Positions 48,909 through 58,047 of a stretch of DNA of 64,000 nt are shown in pieces. The stretch's first letter is position 1. The number at the start of each line of letters is the position of its first letter. The notes beneath the pieces were generated by a model that made no database searches, had not been told where the DNA came from, and worked only from the letters and a program-made list of their open reading frames with translations. The stretch spans positions 1,302,001 through 1,366,000 of the forward strand of contig NZ_CP141179.1 of NCBI RefSeq assembly GCF_035599575.1, written 5' to 3'. Position numbers and translations under genes: made by a program. The stretch is from Roseovarius sp. Pro17. Lineage in GTDB: Bacteria; Pseudomonadota; Alphaproteobacteria; Rhodobacterales; Rhodobacteraceae.

Positions 48909-50129
48909 ATGAGAAACTGGATCCTTGCCCTCGCGCTGGCGCTGAGCGGCGCTGGCGCGGCGGCGCAGCAGAGCGATTTTGGTGCATTGGCACGCCTCGA
49001 CCCAGACGCCAGCGCCATCACGTCCGAGCATGGCGCGATCAACGTTGATCTGGCGCTTAGCCAAGGGGTGCCATTCCGCATATTCAGCCTCGACGCGCCC
49101 GCAAGGATCGTCGTCGACTTCCGCGAGGTGGATTGGGTCGGCACGCTGGGCCCTGAGCTATTGCAAACCGATCTGGTTTTGTCGGCCCGCGTCGGCGGTT
49201 TTCGTCCCGGCTGGTCGCGGATGGTGCTGGAGCTGGCTGGCCCTTATGCGCTGGTGCAGGCGGCGCTGATTGGTGACGCACCCGGCAACGGTGCGCAGCT
49301 GAAATTGGTGTTGGAGCGGACCACGCAAGAGGTCTTTGCCGCAGGTGCAGGAGTGCCGCATCAACCCGGCTGGGATCTGCCCGAGGCCGCCGATGTGGGC
49401 GTCATCGCATCGCGCGAGGCGGGCGGGCCCCTGGTCATCGTGCTGGATCCCGGTCACGGCGGAATCGATCCTGGCGCAGATGAGGGTGACACGATTGAGA
49501 AGGATTTGATGCTCAGCTTCGCGCGTGAGCTGAAAGAGGCGCTGCTGCGTAGGGGTGATACGCAAGTCGTGCTGACACGTGAGGATGACAGCTTTGTCTC
49601 GCTGGAACGGCGCGTGGCCATTGCACATGGTGCAAATGCGGATTTGTTCCTGTCGCTGCACGCAGATTCGCTGGGCGAGGGGATGGCGCGCGGCGCCACG
49701 ATCTATAAGCTGGGCGCAGATGCCAGCGACGCCGCCAGCGCCGCGCTGGCCGAACGGCACGACCGCGCCGACATGCTGGCGGGTATCGACCTCAGCGGCA
49801 CTGATGACGTCGTCGCCGACGTGTTGATGGACCTCGCCCGGATGGAAACGCAGCCTCGCGCCGAGCATTTGGCACGCGCCCTGCTGCTGGGCCTTGAGGA
49901 GGAAGGGCTGCCGCTGAATTCGCACCCGATCCGCAGCGCCAGCTTTTCAGTGCTAAAATCGCCCGACATCCCGTCTTTGCTGCTGGAACTGGGATTCTTG
50001 TCCAGCGGGCGTGATCTGGGCAATCTGACCGATCCCGCATGGCGCGCCCGTATGGCGCGGGCCATTACCGATGGCGTCGATGCCTGGATCATCGCCGATG
50101 CGGCCAATTCAGCGCTGGTGCGCCAGTGA
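48909..50129 (+). CDS. amiC: N-acetylmuramoyl-L-alanine amidase (AmiC type)
   Basis: A 406-residue periplasmic cell-wall hydrolase that splits daughter cells. The signal peptide is about 1-19 (MRNWILALALALSGAGAAA). An AMIN domain follows (about 40-135, with PARIVVDFREVDW), then the Amidase_3 domain with zinc ligands in LDPGHGGIDPGAD, a Glu in GDTIEKDLML, and His in LFLSLHADSL. The final SLLLELGFLSSGRDLGNL carries the catalytic glutamate. mrcA follows 107 bases downstream. Confidence 0.93.
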   Translation: MRNWILALALALSGAGAAAQQSDFGALARLDPDASAITSEHGAINVDLALSQGVPFRIFSLDAPARIVVDFREVDWVGTLGPELLQTDLVLSARVGGFRPGWSRMVLELAGPYALVQAALIGDAPGNGAQLKLVLERTTQEVFAAGAGVPHQPGWDLPEAADVGVIASREAGGPLVIVLDPGHGGIDPGADEGDTIEKDLMLSFARELKEALLRRGDTQVVLTREDDSFVSLERRVAIAHGANADLFLSLHADSLGEGMARGATIYKLGADASDAASAALAERHDRADMLAGIDLSGTDDVVADVLMDLARMETQPRAEHLARALLLGLEEEGLPLNSHPIRSASFSVLKSPDIPSLLLELGFLSSGRDLGNLTDPAWRARMARAITDGVDAWIIADAANSALVRQ

Positions 50130-50236
50130 CGCGGATGATGTGCGCGGATACCGGCCCAGTGCTGGCGCGCTTGTGTTTTGACGCCGGACTGCGCGGTGCC
50201 TATATGACCAACAATACCGTTTGATAAGGGGCGCGT

Positions 50237-52753
50237 GTGCTTAGACATATCCTGACATTCTTCGGGTCTATCTTCAGCTTGCTGACGATGGGCCTGATGA
50301 TGATTGCAATCAGCATTGGCGCGATCTTTTACATCTATGGTCGCGACCTGCCGTCGCACCAGAGCCTCGCCAATTATACCCCGCCCACGATCAGCCGAAT
50401 CTTTTCGGGCGAGGGGCGCATAATCGACGAATTCAGTCGCGAGCGACGCCTTTATACCCCTGCCGAGGAAATCCCGGCGATGATCAAGCAAGCGATCATT
50501 TCCGCCGAGGACAAGAATTTCTACTCCCATGGCGGCTATGATGCGCGCGGTATCGCCGTCGCGATCGTTGAGGCAATCAGAACGCGCGGGGCCACCGTGC
50601 GCGGCGCCTCGACCATTCCTCAGCAGGTGGTCAAGAATTTCCTGCTCTCGGGCGACCGCAAGATCGAGCGCAAGATCAAGGAGATCATCCTAGCGACCCG
50701 TATCGAAGAGGCGCTCAGCAAGGAAAAGATCCTCGAGCTTTATCTCAACGAGATTTTTCTGGGGCAAAACAGCTATGGCGTGACCGCCGCTGCGCAGACG
50801 TATTTTAACAAATCCCTCAATGAGTTGGCCCCGCACGAGGCCGCATTCCTCGCCTCAATGCCGAAGGAGCCCAGCAATTTTCACCCGGTGCGCAACAAGG
50901 AGCGTCTGCTGGAGCGGCGCAACTATGTTTTGCGCGAGATGCAGCAGAATGGCTACCTCACCAAGGCCGTCTACGACACCGAGGTCGAACAGCCGCTGCG
51001 CAGTGTGCAAAATGGCGATTTTGAGCCGTTCTCGGCCGCGTTGCCGCCCCGCGACTATTTCACGGACGAGATTCGCCGCCAGCTAAGCCGCGATTTCGGC
51101 GAGGGCGAATTCTTTTCGGGTGGCTTTACCGTGCGTGCGACCATCGACCCTGAAATGCAGGTCGAGGCCGCAGCCGCGCTGCAAGGCAAGCTGGAGCAGT
51201 ATGACCGCAATCTGGGCCGCTGGCGCGGCACCGGCAAGAGCGTGCCCCCCGAAGCACTGGAGAGCGAAGAAGCATGGCGCGCCGCACTGGCCGATGTGTC
51301 GGTGGCGCGCGACGTCAATCTGGATGGCGAGTGGTATCCCGCTGTCATTCTGGGCATTGAGGACCAGCAGATGCGCATCGGCATCGAGGGTGTCGAGGCG
51401 ACCGAGGCGGAGCCGCAGGTCATTCCGCGCGACGATATTGGGTGGCTGCCAAAGAATTTTCAGCAGACGTTTGAAGTAGGGCAGGTCGTGCATGTGCGCC
51501 GCATGACCGACGGTGGCAATTTCGTCCGCTGGACACTGCGGCAGGTGCCGCAGGTGCAGGGCGGTTTCATGGCGATGGACGTCAATACCGGTCGTGTTAT
51601 CGCGATGCAGGGCGGATTTTCCTATCAGAACTCGGTCTTTAACCGCGCGACGCAGGCGAAACGTCAGCCCGGCTCCAGCTTCAAGCCGTTCGTCTATGCG
51701 GCGGCTCTCGACAGCGGCTACAGCCCCGCCACCATCGTGGTGGACGCCCCGATCGAGGTGAACACGCCGCAAGGGCTCTGGCGGCCGCGCAACTCTTCGA
51801 ACAGGTTTTACGGCCCCACACCTCTGCGCACAGGGATCGAACAGTCACGAAACCTGATGACCGTCCGCCTCGCGCAAGAGGTGGGAATGGACACGGTCGC
51901 GGCCTACGCCGAGCGGTTCGGCGTCTATGACAATATGGGACCGTTTCTGGCCAATGCCCTCGGCAGCGAGGAATCGACAGTCTACCGCATGGTCGCGGCA
52001 TATGCGATGTTTGCCAATGGTGGCGAGCGCGTCGAGCCGACGTTGGTCGACCGCGTGCAGGACCGCTACGGGCGCACCGTCTATCGCCATGACGAGCGGA
52101 CATGCACCGATTGCGATGATCCGGGCATCGCGCCGGGTCGCGGCCCGCGCATCGTGTCCAATCGCGAGCGTGTGATCGACGGGATCACCGCATATCAGCT
52201 GACCTCGATGTTGCAGGGCGTCGTGCAGCGGGGCACGGCGGCGGGCAACGTCAACCTCAGCGTGCCCGTCGCGGGCAAGACCGGCACGACCAACGACGCG
52301 CGCGACGTGTGGTTCATCGGCTTTACTAGCAACATCGTTGCTGGGTGCTATATCGGCTACGACCAGCCCCGCAGTCTGGGGCGCAGCGCCTATGGCGCGG
52401 GCATGTGCGGGCCGGTCTTTACCCAGTTCATGCGCAAGGCGACGGCAAAATATGGCGGCGGCGAATTTGCCATTCCCCCCGGCGGCCACTTTATCAAGAT
52501 CGACCGCTTTAGCGGTGCGCGGCTGGCCGACAACGCCTCGGGGGCGAACGTCGTGGCCGAGTATTTCCGCGATGGCGAGGATCCGATCTTTGGTCTGGCC
52601 TTCGACGGCGGATTTGCGATGGGCACGGACCTCGAGCTGTTTCGTGAGGGGAGTGGCGAGCAGGTGCGCGACGTCACGACATCGAGCGGCCAGACTGGCA
52701 AAGTGGGCAAAAAGGCGACCTTCGGGTCGATGTCGTCCGGCGGGCTATACTAG
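50237..52753 (+). CDS. mrcA: penicillin-binding protein 1A
   Basis: An 838-residue bifunctional peptidoglycan synthase. One N-terminal membrane helix (about 7-33) is followed by the GT51 glycosyltransferase domain, with the catalytic Glu in SAEDKNFYSHGGYD and GASTIPQQVVKNFLL. An OB-like insert (about 310-430) follows, then the transpeptidase domain with SxxK in QPGSSFKPF (about 480), SRN in EQSRNLMTV and KTG in AGKTGTTND. The start is a GTG after AAGGGGCGC. It is next to amiC, so both are cell-wall genes. Confidence 0.95.
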   Translation: MLRHILTFFGSIFSLLTMGLMMIAISIGAIFYIYGRDLPSHQSLANYTPPTISRIFSGEGRIIDEFSRERRLYTPAEEIPAMIKQAIISAEDKNFYSHGGYDARGIAVAIVEAIRTRGATVRGASTIPQQVVKNFLLSGDRKIERKIKEIILATRIEEALSKEKILELYLNEIFLGQNSYGVTAAAQTYFNKSLNELAPHEAAFLASMPKEPSNFHPVRNKERLLERRNYVLREMQQNGYLTKAVYDTEVEQPLRSVQNGDFEPFSAALPPRDYFTDEIRRQLSRDFGEGEFFSGGFTVRATIDPEMQVEAAAALQGKLEQYDRNLGRWRGTGKSVPPEALESEEAWRAALADVSVARDVNLDGEWYPAVILGIEDQQMRIGIEGVEATEAEPQVIPRDDIGWLPKNFQQTFEVGQVVHVRRMTDGGNFVRWTLRQVPQVQGGFMAMDVNTGRVIAMQGGFSYQNSVFNRATQAKRQPGSSFKPFVYAAALDSGYSPATIVVDAPIEVNTPQGLWRPRNSSNRFYGPTPLRTGIEQSRNLMTVRLAQEVGMDTVAAYAERFGVYDNMGPFLANALGSEESTVYRMVAAYAMFANGGERVEPTLVDRVQDRYGRTVYRHDERTCTDCDDPGIAPGRGPRIVSNRERVIDGITAYQLTSMLQGVVQRGTAAGNVNLSVPVAGKTGTTNDARDVWFIGFTSNIVAGCYIGYDQPRSLGRSAYGAGMCGPVFTQFMRKATAKYGGGEFAIPPGGHFIKIDRFSGARLADNASGANVVAEYFRDGEDPIFGLAFDGGFAMGTDLELFREGSGEQVRDVTTSSGQTGKVGKKATFGSMSSGGLY

Positions 52754-52886
52754 AGCTTTTCGACCACTCGCTAGGCCTTACTTCGGACCATCGCGGTCTC
52801 GGGTCTGACCCCAAGCGCGTTGACGGCGCGCTTGCCCGCCCGGGCGCGCTGCGGTATCAGGCGCAAGACCACTCAGGAAGGCCTCA

Positions 52887-54011
52887 ATGCGCGCTGAAAT
52901 TCAGAACATCACCCAAGAGATCGAGACCTCTCTCGACCTGCTGCGCCAGCGGCTGGGCTGGGAGACCGCCCAGCACCGGCTGGAAGAGTTTAACGCGCGC
53001 GTCGAGGACCCGAACCTGTGGGACGACCCCACAAAGGCGCAGAAGCTGATGCGCGAGCGGCAGGCGCTGGTCGATGCGCTGGACACGCACAATGCCATCA
53101 AGCAGGATCTGTCAGATAATATTGAGCTGATCGAAATGGGCGACGCCGAGGGTGACGCCGATGTCGTCGCCGAAGCGGAAACTGCCCTTAAGGCCTTGCA
53201 CAAGCGCGCCGCCAAGAAGGAGCTGGAGGCGCTGCTGAATGGCGAGGCGGATGCCAACGACACGTTTCTTGAAATCAACGCAGGCGCAGGCGGCACCGAG
53301 AGCTGCGATTGGGCCAACATGCTGGCGCGGATGTATGTCCGCTGGGCCGAAAAGCGCGGCTACACGGTCGAATTGCAATCGGAGCAATCTGGTGAAGAGG
53401 CAGGCATCAAATCCGCCGCCTACAAGATCAGCGGTCACAATGCCTATGGCTGGCTGAAATCCGAGAGCGGCGTGCATCGCCTCGTGCGCATCAGCCCGTT
53501 TGATTCCGCCGCCAAACGGCACACTTCGTTCAGCTCGGTTTGGGTCTATCCGGTGGTCGATGACGATATCGACATTGAGGTGAACCCAAGTGATATCCGC
53601 ATCGACACCTATCGCAGTTCCGGCGCGGGCGGGCAGCACGTCAACACAACCGACTCGGCCGTGCGGATCACGCACCATCCTACCGGGATCGTTGTGACGT
53701 CATCGGAAAAATCACAGCACCAGAACCGTGATATTGCTATGAAGGCGCTGAAATCGCGACTCTATCAGCTGGAGCTGGACCGCCGTAACGCTGCCATTAA
53801 CGAGGCACATGACGCCAAGGGGGACGCAGGCTGGGGCAACCAGATCCGCAGTTATGTCCTTCAGCCATACCAAATGGTCAAGGACCTGCGCACGCTGGTC
53901 GAGACGTCCGACACCAAGGGTGTGCTGGACGGCGATCTGGACCAATTCATGGCCGCGACGTTGGCGATGGACGTGAGCGGCAAGAGCCGCGCCGAAGCGC
54001 AGGGCGAATGA
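52887..54011 (+). CDS. prfB: peptide chain release factor 2
   Basis: A 374-residue release factor reading UAA and UGA. The stop-codon motif SPF is present in [13 protein letters not shown], and the peptidyl-hydrolysis motif GGQ is at 248-250 in [16 protein letters not shown]. The whole gene is one continuous frame, so the programmed +1 frameshift of E. coli prfB is absent. AGGAAGG precedes the ATG. Confidence 0.98.
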   Translation: MRAEIQNITQEIETSLDLLRQRLGWETAQHRLEEFNARVEDPNLWDDPTKAQKLMRERQALVDALDTHNAIKQDLSDNIELIEMGDAEGDADVVAEAETALKALHKRAAKKELEALLNGEADANDTFLEINAGAGGTESCDWANMLARMYVRWAEKRGYTVELQSEQSGEEAGIKSAAYKISGHNAYGWLKSESGVHRLVRISPFDSAAKRHTSFSSVWVYPVVDDDIDIEVNPSDIRIDTYRSSGAGGQHVNTTDSAVRITHHPTGIVVTSSEKSQHQNRDIAMKALKSRLYQLELDRRNAAINEAHDAKGDAGWGNQIRSYVLQPYQMVKDLRTLVETSDTKGVLDGDLDQFMAATLAMDVSGKSRAEAQGE

Positions 54012-54040
54012 CGCTGCGCCTTTGGCAGCGCGCGGGATTT

Positions 54041-54064
54041 GAGTATTTTTTGGGACAATGAAAT
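54041..54064. repeat. dispersed repeat family B, copy 2
   Basis: GAGTATTTTTTGGGACAATG, continuing AAAT, begins 30 bases after the prfB stop and precedes the convergent DUF3140 gene. It matches copies at 32764 and 60973. The GC-rich bases in front (CAGCGCGCGGG) do not fold into a strong stem here, but the T-run fits a terminator role. Confidence 0.5.
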
Positions 54065-54074
54065 ATGGCCCGCG

Positions 54075-54410
54075 CTATTCTAGCGGGTCGTGGCCCCAGT
54101 TCATCAGCGAGTAGCGCCAAGGTGAGTTTTCCACGTCCTCGTTTGGGCCACCTTGGGCCAGATGGCGTTTGATGTACCCGGTGACCTTGGCCATGTGATC
54201 CCATTGATCGTCGGTGATATCTGCCTTGTTGGTGCGCTTGATATCCATGATGCGGCGGCCTGAGGCGTGGCCGGTGGACTCGCCGCTATCGGCGTCTCCG
54301 ACAGATTTCGATGCGTCTGTCTGAAGCCACTCTTCCAGTTCCTTTGGCGCCATGTTTACCAGATCGCGCCATTCGCTCCAGATTTCGTCGCGGGATTTAG
54401 ATGACGACAT
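54075..54410 (-). CDS. DUF3140 protein
   Basis: A 111-residue soluble protein. It matches the DUF3140 pattern: EFRD-like SEWRDLVNMAPKELEEWLQT, SKSVGDADSGESTGHASGRR, then MAKVTGYIKRHLAQGG and WRYSLMNWGHDP. The family often sits beside DNA-binding or plasmid functions, but its role is unknown. AGGAG before the ATG at 54410 sets the start. Convergent with prfB. Confidence 0.85.
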   Translation of the reverse strand: MSSSKSRDEIWSEWRDLVNMAPKELEEWLQTDASKSVGDADSGESTGHASGRRIMDIKRTNKADITDDQWDHMAKVTGYIKRHLAQGGPNEDVENSPWRYSLMNWGHDPLE

Positions 54411-54480
54411 CGGGTCGCTCCTGTGGTGTCGGTTAGCAAACCAACGACGCAGGGCAGGGACGGGTTGCACGCCGGCGTGA

Positions 54481-54696
54481 TTATTCCTCGCGCCCCTGCA
54501 TCGCAAGGCGGTGGTGCAGGTGCCGGGCCTGCGGCGCGCCCGCCTCGAGCGCAAAGACATAGGCATGGGTCAGAAAGAAGCAGGACGCATCCAGATCGTT
54601 GGCACTGTCCGCCGCCTCCGTATAGAGCGCGATCAGCGCAGCGTGGTCTGGCCCCGCATGCGCCGTCAACATGCGGTGGTGCAGGTCGCCGTTCAT
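54481..54696 (-). CDS. small hypothetical protein coupled to the Rieske oxygenase
   Basis: A 71-residue protein beginning MNGDLHHRMLTAHAGPDHAA and ending RHLHHRLAMQGREE, histidine-rich and helical. Its ATG overlaps the TGA of the oxygenase gene (ATGA), so it is translated from the same mRNA. No family is recognised. The tight coupling suggests a role with the oxygenase, for example as an accessory factor, but this is inference. Confidence 0.7.
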   Translation of the reverse strand: MNGDLHHRMLTAHAGPDHAALIALYTEAADSANDLDASCFFLTHAYVFALEAGAPQARHLHHRLAMQGREE

Positions 54697-55847
54697 TCTG
54701 CCGCCTTTGCCAGACCGCGATGCGCCTCGACCTTGCCCGCGACCCAAGCGTGGAAGCAATGCGTCGGGCTGTCCATCACCGGCGAGAAGCGCCCGCCATC
54801 GAATTGCGTCACGTGACGGCCCTTTTGCATGCCCTCGACGACAAAGATGTCCTCCTCAAAGACACCCTTCCACAGCTGCGTATTGCGCGCCTTGAACCCT
54901 TCATCGACGCCCGGTTCGGCATAGTAGATATGGACGTGTTCGGCCGTACGCTCGAGGCCGCGCGGCTCAAGGATGATTGCATAGGCATGGTCGCGGTGAA
55001 CGCCAAGCAGGACGTTGGGATAGACCGCGATGTATTCGGCCTGCTCGTTCCACTTGGCGCCGACCTCTTCGAAATCGGGAAACTTGTCGCCATTTTCATT
55101 CGTTAGCTGGCGGTAAACCATCGTGCCCTGACCGGAATAAGCCTCGGGCTCTTCGATATGGTAGTGATCTTCCAACCGCGAGTAGCTGTTGAGGCCGGGA
55201 TGAACCCATGGCAGGTGATAGCTTTCGCAGTAGTTTTCGACCGCCAGCTTCCAGTTCGTCTGGACCTCTAGGGTGAAGCGGCTGCCATGGCCGCCATGAT
55301 GCAGCGGCAAATCAAACTCGCGCCAGCGCTCGATGATATGCGACATGGCATCCTCGAATTCCGGCGCATCGCCCGAGATGTTGATCCAGACGATATCGCG
55401 CCAGACGTGGCTGCGCACCTCGTTCAGCCCCAACTCACTGCGCTTGATCGCGGGGTGCGTGTTTTGGCCCGGACCGCCGACATGGGGCGTGCTGACCAGT
55501 TCACCTTTGGTCGAATAGCACCACGAGTGGTAGGGGCAGCGGATCGCGCCTTCGATCTTGCGTGGGGCGTCGATCAGGATCATGCCCCGGTGGCGGCAGA
55601 TGTTCTGAAAGACGCGGATGTCGCCGTCCTTGTCACGCAAGAGCAGGAGCGGCATGCCAAGAAATGTCATCGGCACCGCGTCGCCCGGCTCTGGCACATC
55701 CGCGCCAACGGCGAGGCCCGCCCATTGCGAGTAGAGCAGCGCGTGCTTTTCCTCGTCAAAGACGGCGGGGTCGATGTAGTGCGCGTTCGGCAAGCCATTT
55801 GCTGTTTCCACCGGTGCGCGGACGGATGAGAGGTCAGTGACGGTCAT
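54693..55847 (-). CDS. Rieske ring-hydroxylating oxygenase, alpha subunit
   Basis: A 384-residue terminal oxygenase. The Rieske 2Fe-2S ligands are CRHRG (Cys84, His86) and CPYHSWC (Cys104, His107). The mononuclear iron histidines are His211 and His216 in ENYCESYHLPWVHPGL. This general layout is found both in aromatic dioxygenases and in betaine, carnitine and choline-type monooxygenases; the short, single-subunit setting without a beta-subunit gene favours the latter. No reductase gene is nearby. An XRE regulator lies upstream on the same strand. Confidence 0.88.
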   Translation of the reverse strand: MTVTDLSSVRAPVETANGLPNAHYIDPAVFDEEKHALLYSQWAGLAVGADVPEPGDAVPMTFLGMPLLLLRDKDGDIRVFQNICRHRGMILIDAPRKIEGAIRCPYHSWCYSTKGELVSTPHVGGPGQNTHPAIKRSELGLNEVRSHVWRDIVWINISGDAPEFEDAMSHIIERWREFDLPLHHGGHGSRFTLEVQTNWKLAVENYCESYHLPWVHPGLNSYSRLEDHYHIEEPEAYSGQGTMVYRQLTNENGDKFPDFEEVGAKWNEQAEYIAVYPNVLLGVHRDHAYAIILEPRGLERTAEHVHIYYAEPGVDEGFKARNTQLWKGVFEEDIFVVEGMQKGRHVTQFDGGRFSPVMDSPTHCFHAWVAGKVEAHRGLAKAAE

Positions 55848-55965
55848 AACTATGCTCCTGTGGTGAGGCGACTGCTGACGTCATTCTAGCGCGGCCTGAG
55901 GGCCTGAAACCGACGATCCGCGACGCGACTTATCTCATGGCGACATGCGTTCAGACGCGTGGTGG

Positions 55966-56787
55966 CTACCTGAACGGCTGATCGACCCGCAAGAGACGGG
56001 CGTGAAAGGGCGGCAGATCCTCGATCCCGACTAGTGACTTGCCCCGGGCTGCCGTTAGGATGGCGCCGAAATTGTCCCCCAGATGCTCATAAACCATGCG
56101 CGCGGCGCGAATGCCTGCGATCTTTTCGCGCACGGTGCGGGTGACGTAACCCTCCCAGAGGTTTGATTGGAATGACGTCTCGGGCGCGAGGAAGTTAAAC
56201 GAGCAGGCCATGGAATTTCGGTGGGTCACGATGACCATGATGCCCTCTTCCTGGCGCATGACGACGCCGCGAAATTCGCGGTCGCGCCTTGCTGTCGAAA
56301 GCCCTTGAGTGCGCAGCGCATCCATCGGCTCATACCCGCGCAAGAAGGTGTAGCCATCCTCGCGGTGGATCTGAATGAGGCCCCGCACGAACAGCGCCTC
56401 GTCGACGAAACTGCGCCGCACAAAGCGGTAAATACCGTTGGGAAACAGCTCGTGGGGGACCGCCACAGGTTCGGGGCCGAAAAAGCCGGCGACGGCCGGA
56501 TGGCTCAACAGATCGAAAGAGGCCGATTTCAGATTGTCAGCGCGTTCCAACAAGATGCGCGCGTCGGTGCCGAAGAATTGGCAGATGCGGTGCAGTACGT
56601 CGGGGCGCGGAAAACTCTCGCCGCTAAGATAGCGATTGAACTGGGTGCGGTTAATCCCCAGATCACGGCAAAGCTCGGCGACAGACGGGTAATCGGCGCT
56701 GAGTGTGCGCAGATTTTCACCGAAAATCGCACGTAGTCGCGCCGGGTCAATGTTGCGTGATGGAACAGGTTTTTCGACGGTGGCCAT
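55966..56787 (-). CDS. XRE-type transcriptional regulator
   Basis: A 273-residue DNA-binding protein. The helix-turn-helix (about 30-75) reads SVAELCRDLGINRTQFNRYL then SGESFPRPDVLHRICQFFG. The long C-terminal part (about 95-270) is a ligand-sensing-like domain with no family name known to me. It may control the oxygenase genes 118 bases downstream and its own promoter. Palindromic GATCACGTGATC lies about 58 bases upstream of its start. Confidence 0.82.
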   Translation of the reverse strand: MATVEKPVPSRNIDPARLRAIFGENLRTLSADYPSVAELCRDLGINRTQFNRYLSGESFPRPDVLHRICQFFGTDARILLERADNLKSASFDLLSHPAVAGFFGPEPVAVPHELFPNGIYRFVRRSFVDEALFVRGLIQIHREDGYTFLRGYEPMDALRTQGLSTARRDREFRGVVMRQEEGIMVIVTHRNSMACSFNFLAPETSFQSNLWEGYVTRTVREKIAGIRAARMVYEHLGDNFGAILTAARGKSLVGIEDLPPFHARLLRVDQPFR

Positions 56788-56839
56788 GTCGGGTCCAGTT
56801 TCAGCGGGGACAGCGCGGGGCGGATCGTAGGATGGAATC

Positions 56840-56898
56840 GATCACGTGATCACGCCTCGTCCAGATCATTTAGGTGTGTCAAATCTGACCTGATCACG
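56840..56898. promoter_or_regulatory. palindrome and half-site upstream of the XRE gene
   Basis: GATCACGTGATC (56840-56851) is a perfect 12-base palindrome. GATCACG recurs at 56847-56853 within and just past it, and again at 56892-56898. They lie in the gene-free 346-base stretch (56788-57133) between the XRE gene and the divergent hypothetical gene, the right place for an operator. Nothing else clear was seen in this stretch; the open frame from 56933 before the chosen start at 57134 has poor support. Confidence 0.55.
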
Positions 56899-57133
56899 TT
56901 CAGCGTGCATTGTCACGGACAAGTGACGCTAGTTGGCGTCACATTTTGCGCGCTGTGACACAAAAGGACCAGCCGTAGGGTCGATTAAAACATGGTCGGA
57001 ACCGTCTGAAAACGACATTTTAGATGAGAGGGAATGGTCCAAGCTGAGATGGCGAAAAAACGCCGCGGACGCAAAGGCAGTACGCAACTGGGGTCGGAAT
57101 GCGATCCCCACAGCAAAGATATTGGGGATTCAC

Positions 57134-57475
57134 ATGTACGGAGTCGTTCTTTGGACGGATCAACGCCAGAACCGCGCAGTTATCTGGTGCGAAGATCACG
57201 GTGACCTAGCGTTTTACCGCGGGGCCAAAGGTGGCGATTCCGCGATGACAGCTGGCGACCTGGTCGAGTTCGACCTGCGTGATGGTGGCGATATGCGCCT
57301 CGCAGACGCGCCGCGCCTGGTCATGCACGACAGCCACCCCACGCTCAGCTCGGACCTCAAACGTGCGGGTGTTCGCTTGGGTGTGCTGCCAGAAGCTGCG
57401 CCGCGCGCGGTCAACACCAGCCATTCGGCAAATGTGATCCCTCTGCGCGAGGCGCGAGTGGCAGCTTACGCCTGA
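57134..57475 (+). CDS. conserved Rhodobacteraceae hypothetical protein, 113 residues
   Basis: A soluble protein beginning MYGVVLWTDQRQNRAVIWCE then DHGDLAFYRG, followed by AMTAGDLVEFDLRDGGDMRL. I recall similar short proteins in Roseobacters without a named domain; the pattern suggests a small beta-barrel. The ATG at 57134 follows TTGGGGATT, a good ribosome site, and matches how such proteins begin. The frame is open back to a TTG at 56933, giving 180 residues, but this extension looks non-coding. Confidence 0.7.
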   Translation: MYGVVLWTDQRQNRAVIWCEDHGDLAFYRGAKGGDSAMTAGDLVEFDLRDGGDMRLADAPRLVMHDSHPTLSSDLKRAGVRLGVLPEAAPRAVNTSHSANVIPLREARVAAYA

Positions 57476-57596
57476 CGACGGACGCTGCTGCCAGGGCGAT
57501 CTCAAAATTTGATAGACGGGCGCGTGGTGGGTAATCCGTCAGCGCCCTTTTTCATGCCAATCGCGCATTTCCCCGGAATGACAGGATACGCGGGCT

Positions 57597-58025
57597 TTGC
57601 CGCTGGTAAAGCGCGGCGTAGTGTGGTCGGGCGCTTCAGCGTCCACCGCTGGGGCTAAGTGCGGAGGGAGCCAGATTAAGATTACCCAACCGACGCCGAA
57701 ACTGGCGGTGCGCAACGTCGCAGAGGCGCAAGCCTATTTCCGCGATCATTGGGGTTTCCAAATCGCGTGGCATAATACCGAGGGGCGCATTGGCGCTGTG
57801 TCACACGGACCTTGTGCGATTTTCCTGCGCGAGACGGACGACGCTATCCATCCCGCCACATTCTGGATCTTTGCCGAAGACGTCGATCAGGCTTTCGCCG
57901 AGTTGTCGGAACGCGGCGCGGACATCGTCGCACCGATCACCGACACCCCGTGGGGCCTACGGCAATTCTCGCTGCGCGATCTGAGCGGCAACATCTTTCA
58001 CTTCCATCACGATACCGGCGACTGA
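57597..58025 (+). CDS. VOC-family (glyoxalase/bleomycin resistance-like) protein
   Basis: The protein-like part begins ITQPTPKLAVRNVAEAQAYF, then RDHWGFQIAW, ending FSLRDLSGNIFHFHHDTGD, a single VOC (beta-alpha-beta-beta-beta) module pair that forms metal-dependent dimers in glyoxalases and resistance proteins. The start is unclear: the open frame begins at TTG 57597 or GTG 57621 without ribosome sites, while a strong AGGGAG (57665-57670) precedes two ATT codons at 57675 and 57681, where homologues would start. The substrate is unknown. Confidence 0.8.
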   Translation: MPLVKRGVVWSGASASTAGAKCGGSQIKITQPTPKLAVRNVAEAQAYFRDHWGFQIAWHNTEGRIGAVSHGPCAIFLRETDDAIHPATFWIFAEDVDQAFAELSERGADIVAPITDTPWGLRQFSLRDLSGNIFHFHHDTGD

Positions 58026-58047
58026 TCCGACGCGCGCAGGGTCGACG

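Noticed and set aside
52887..53060. Checked prfB for the programmed +1 frameshift.
   Set aside because: The gene is one continuous frame from its ATG, and no in-frame stop with a slippery site was found near codon 25.
54041..54066. T-rich tract after prfB considered as an ordinary intrinsic terminator only.
   Set aside because: No strong stem precedes it, and the flanking bases match two other sites, so it is reported as a repeat-family member instead.
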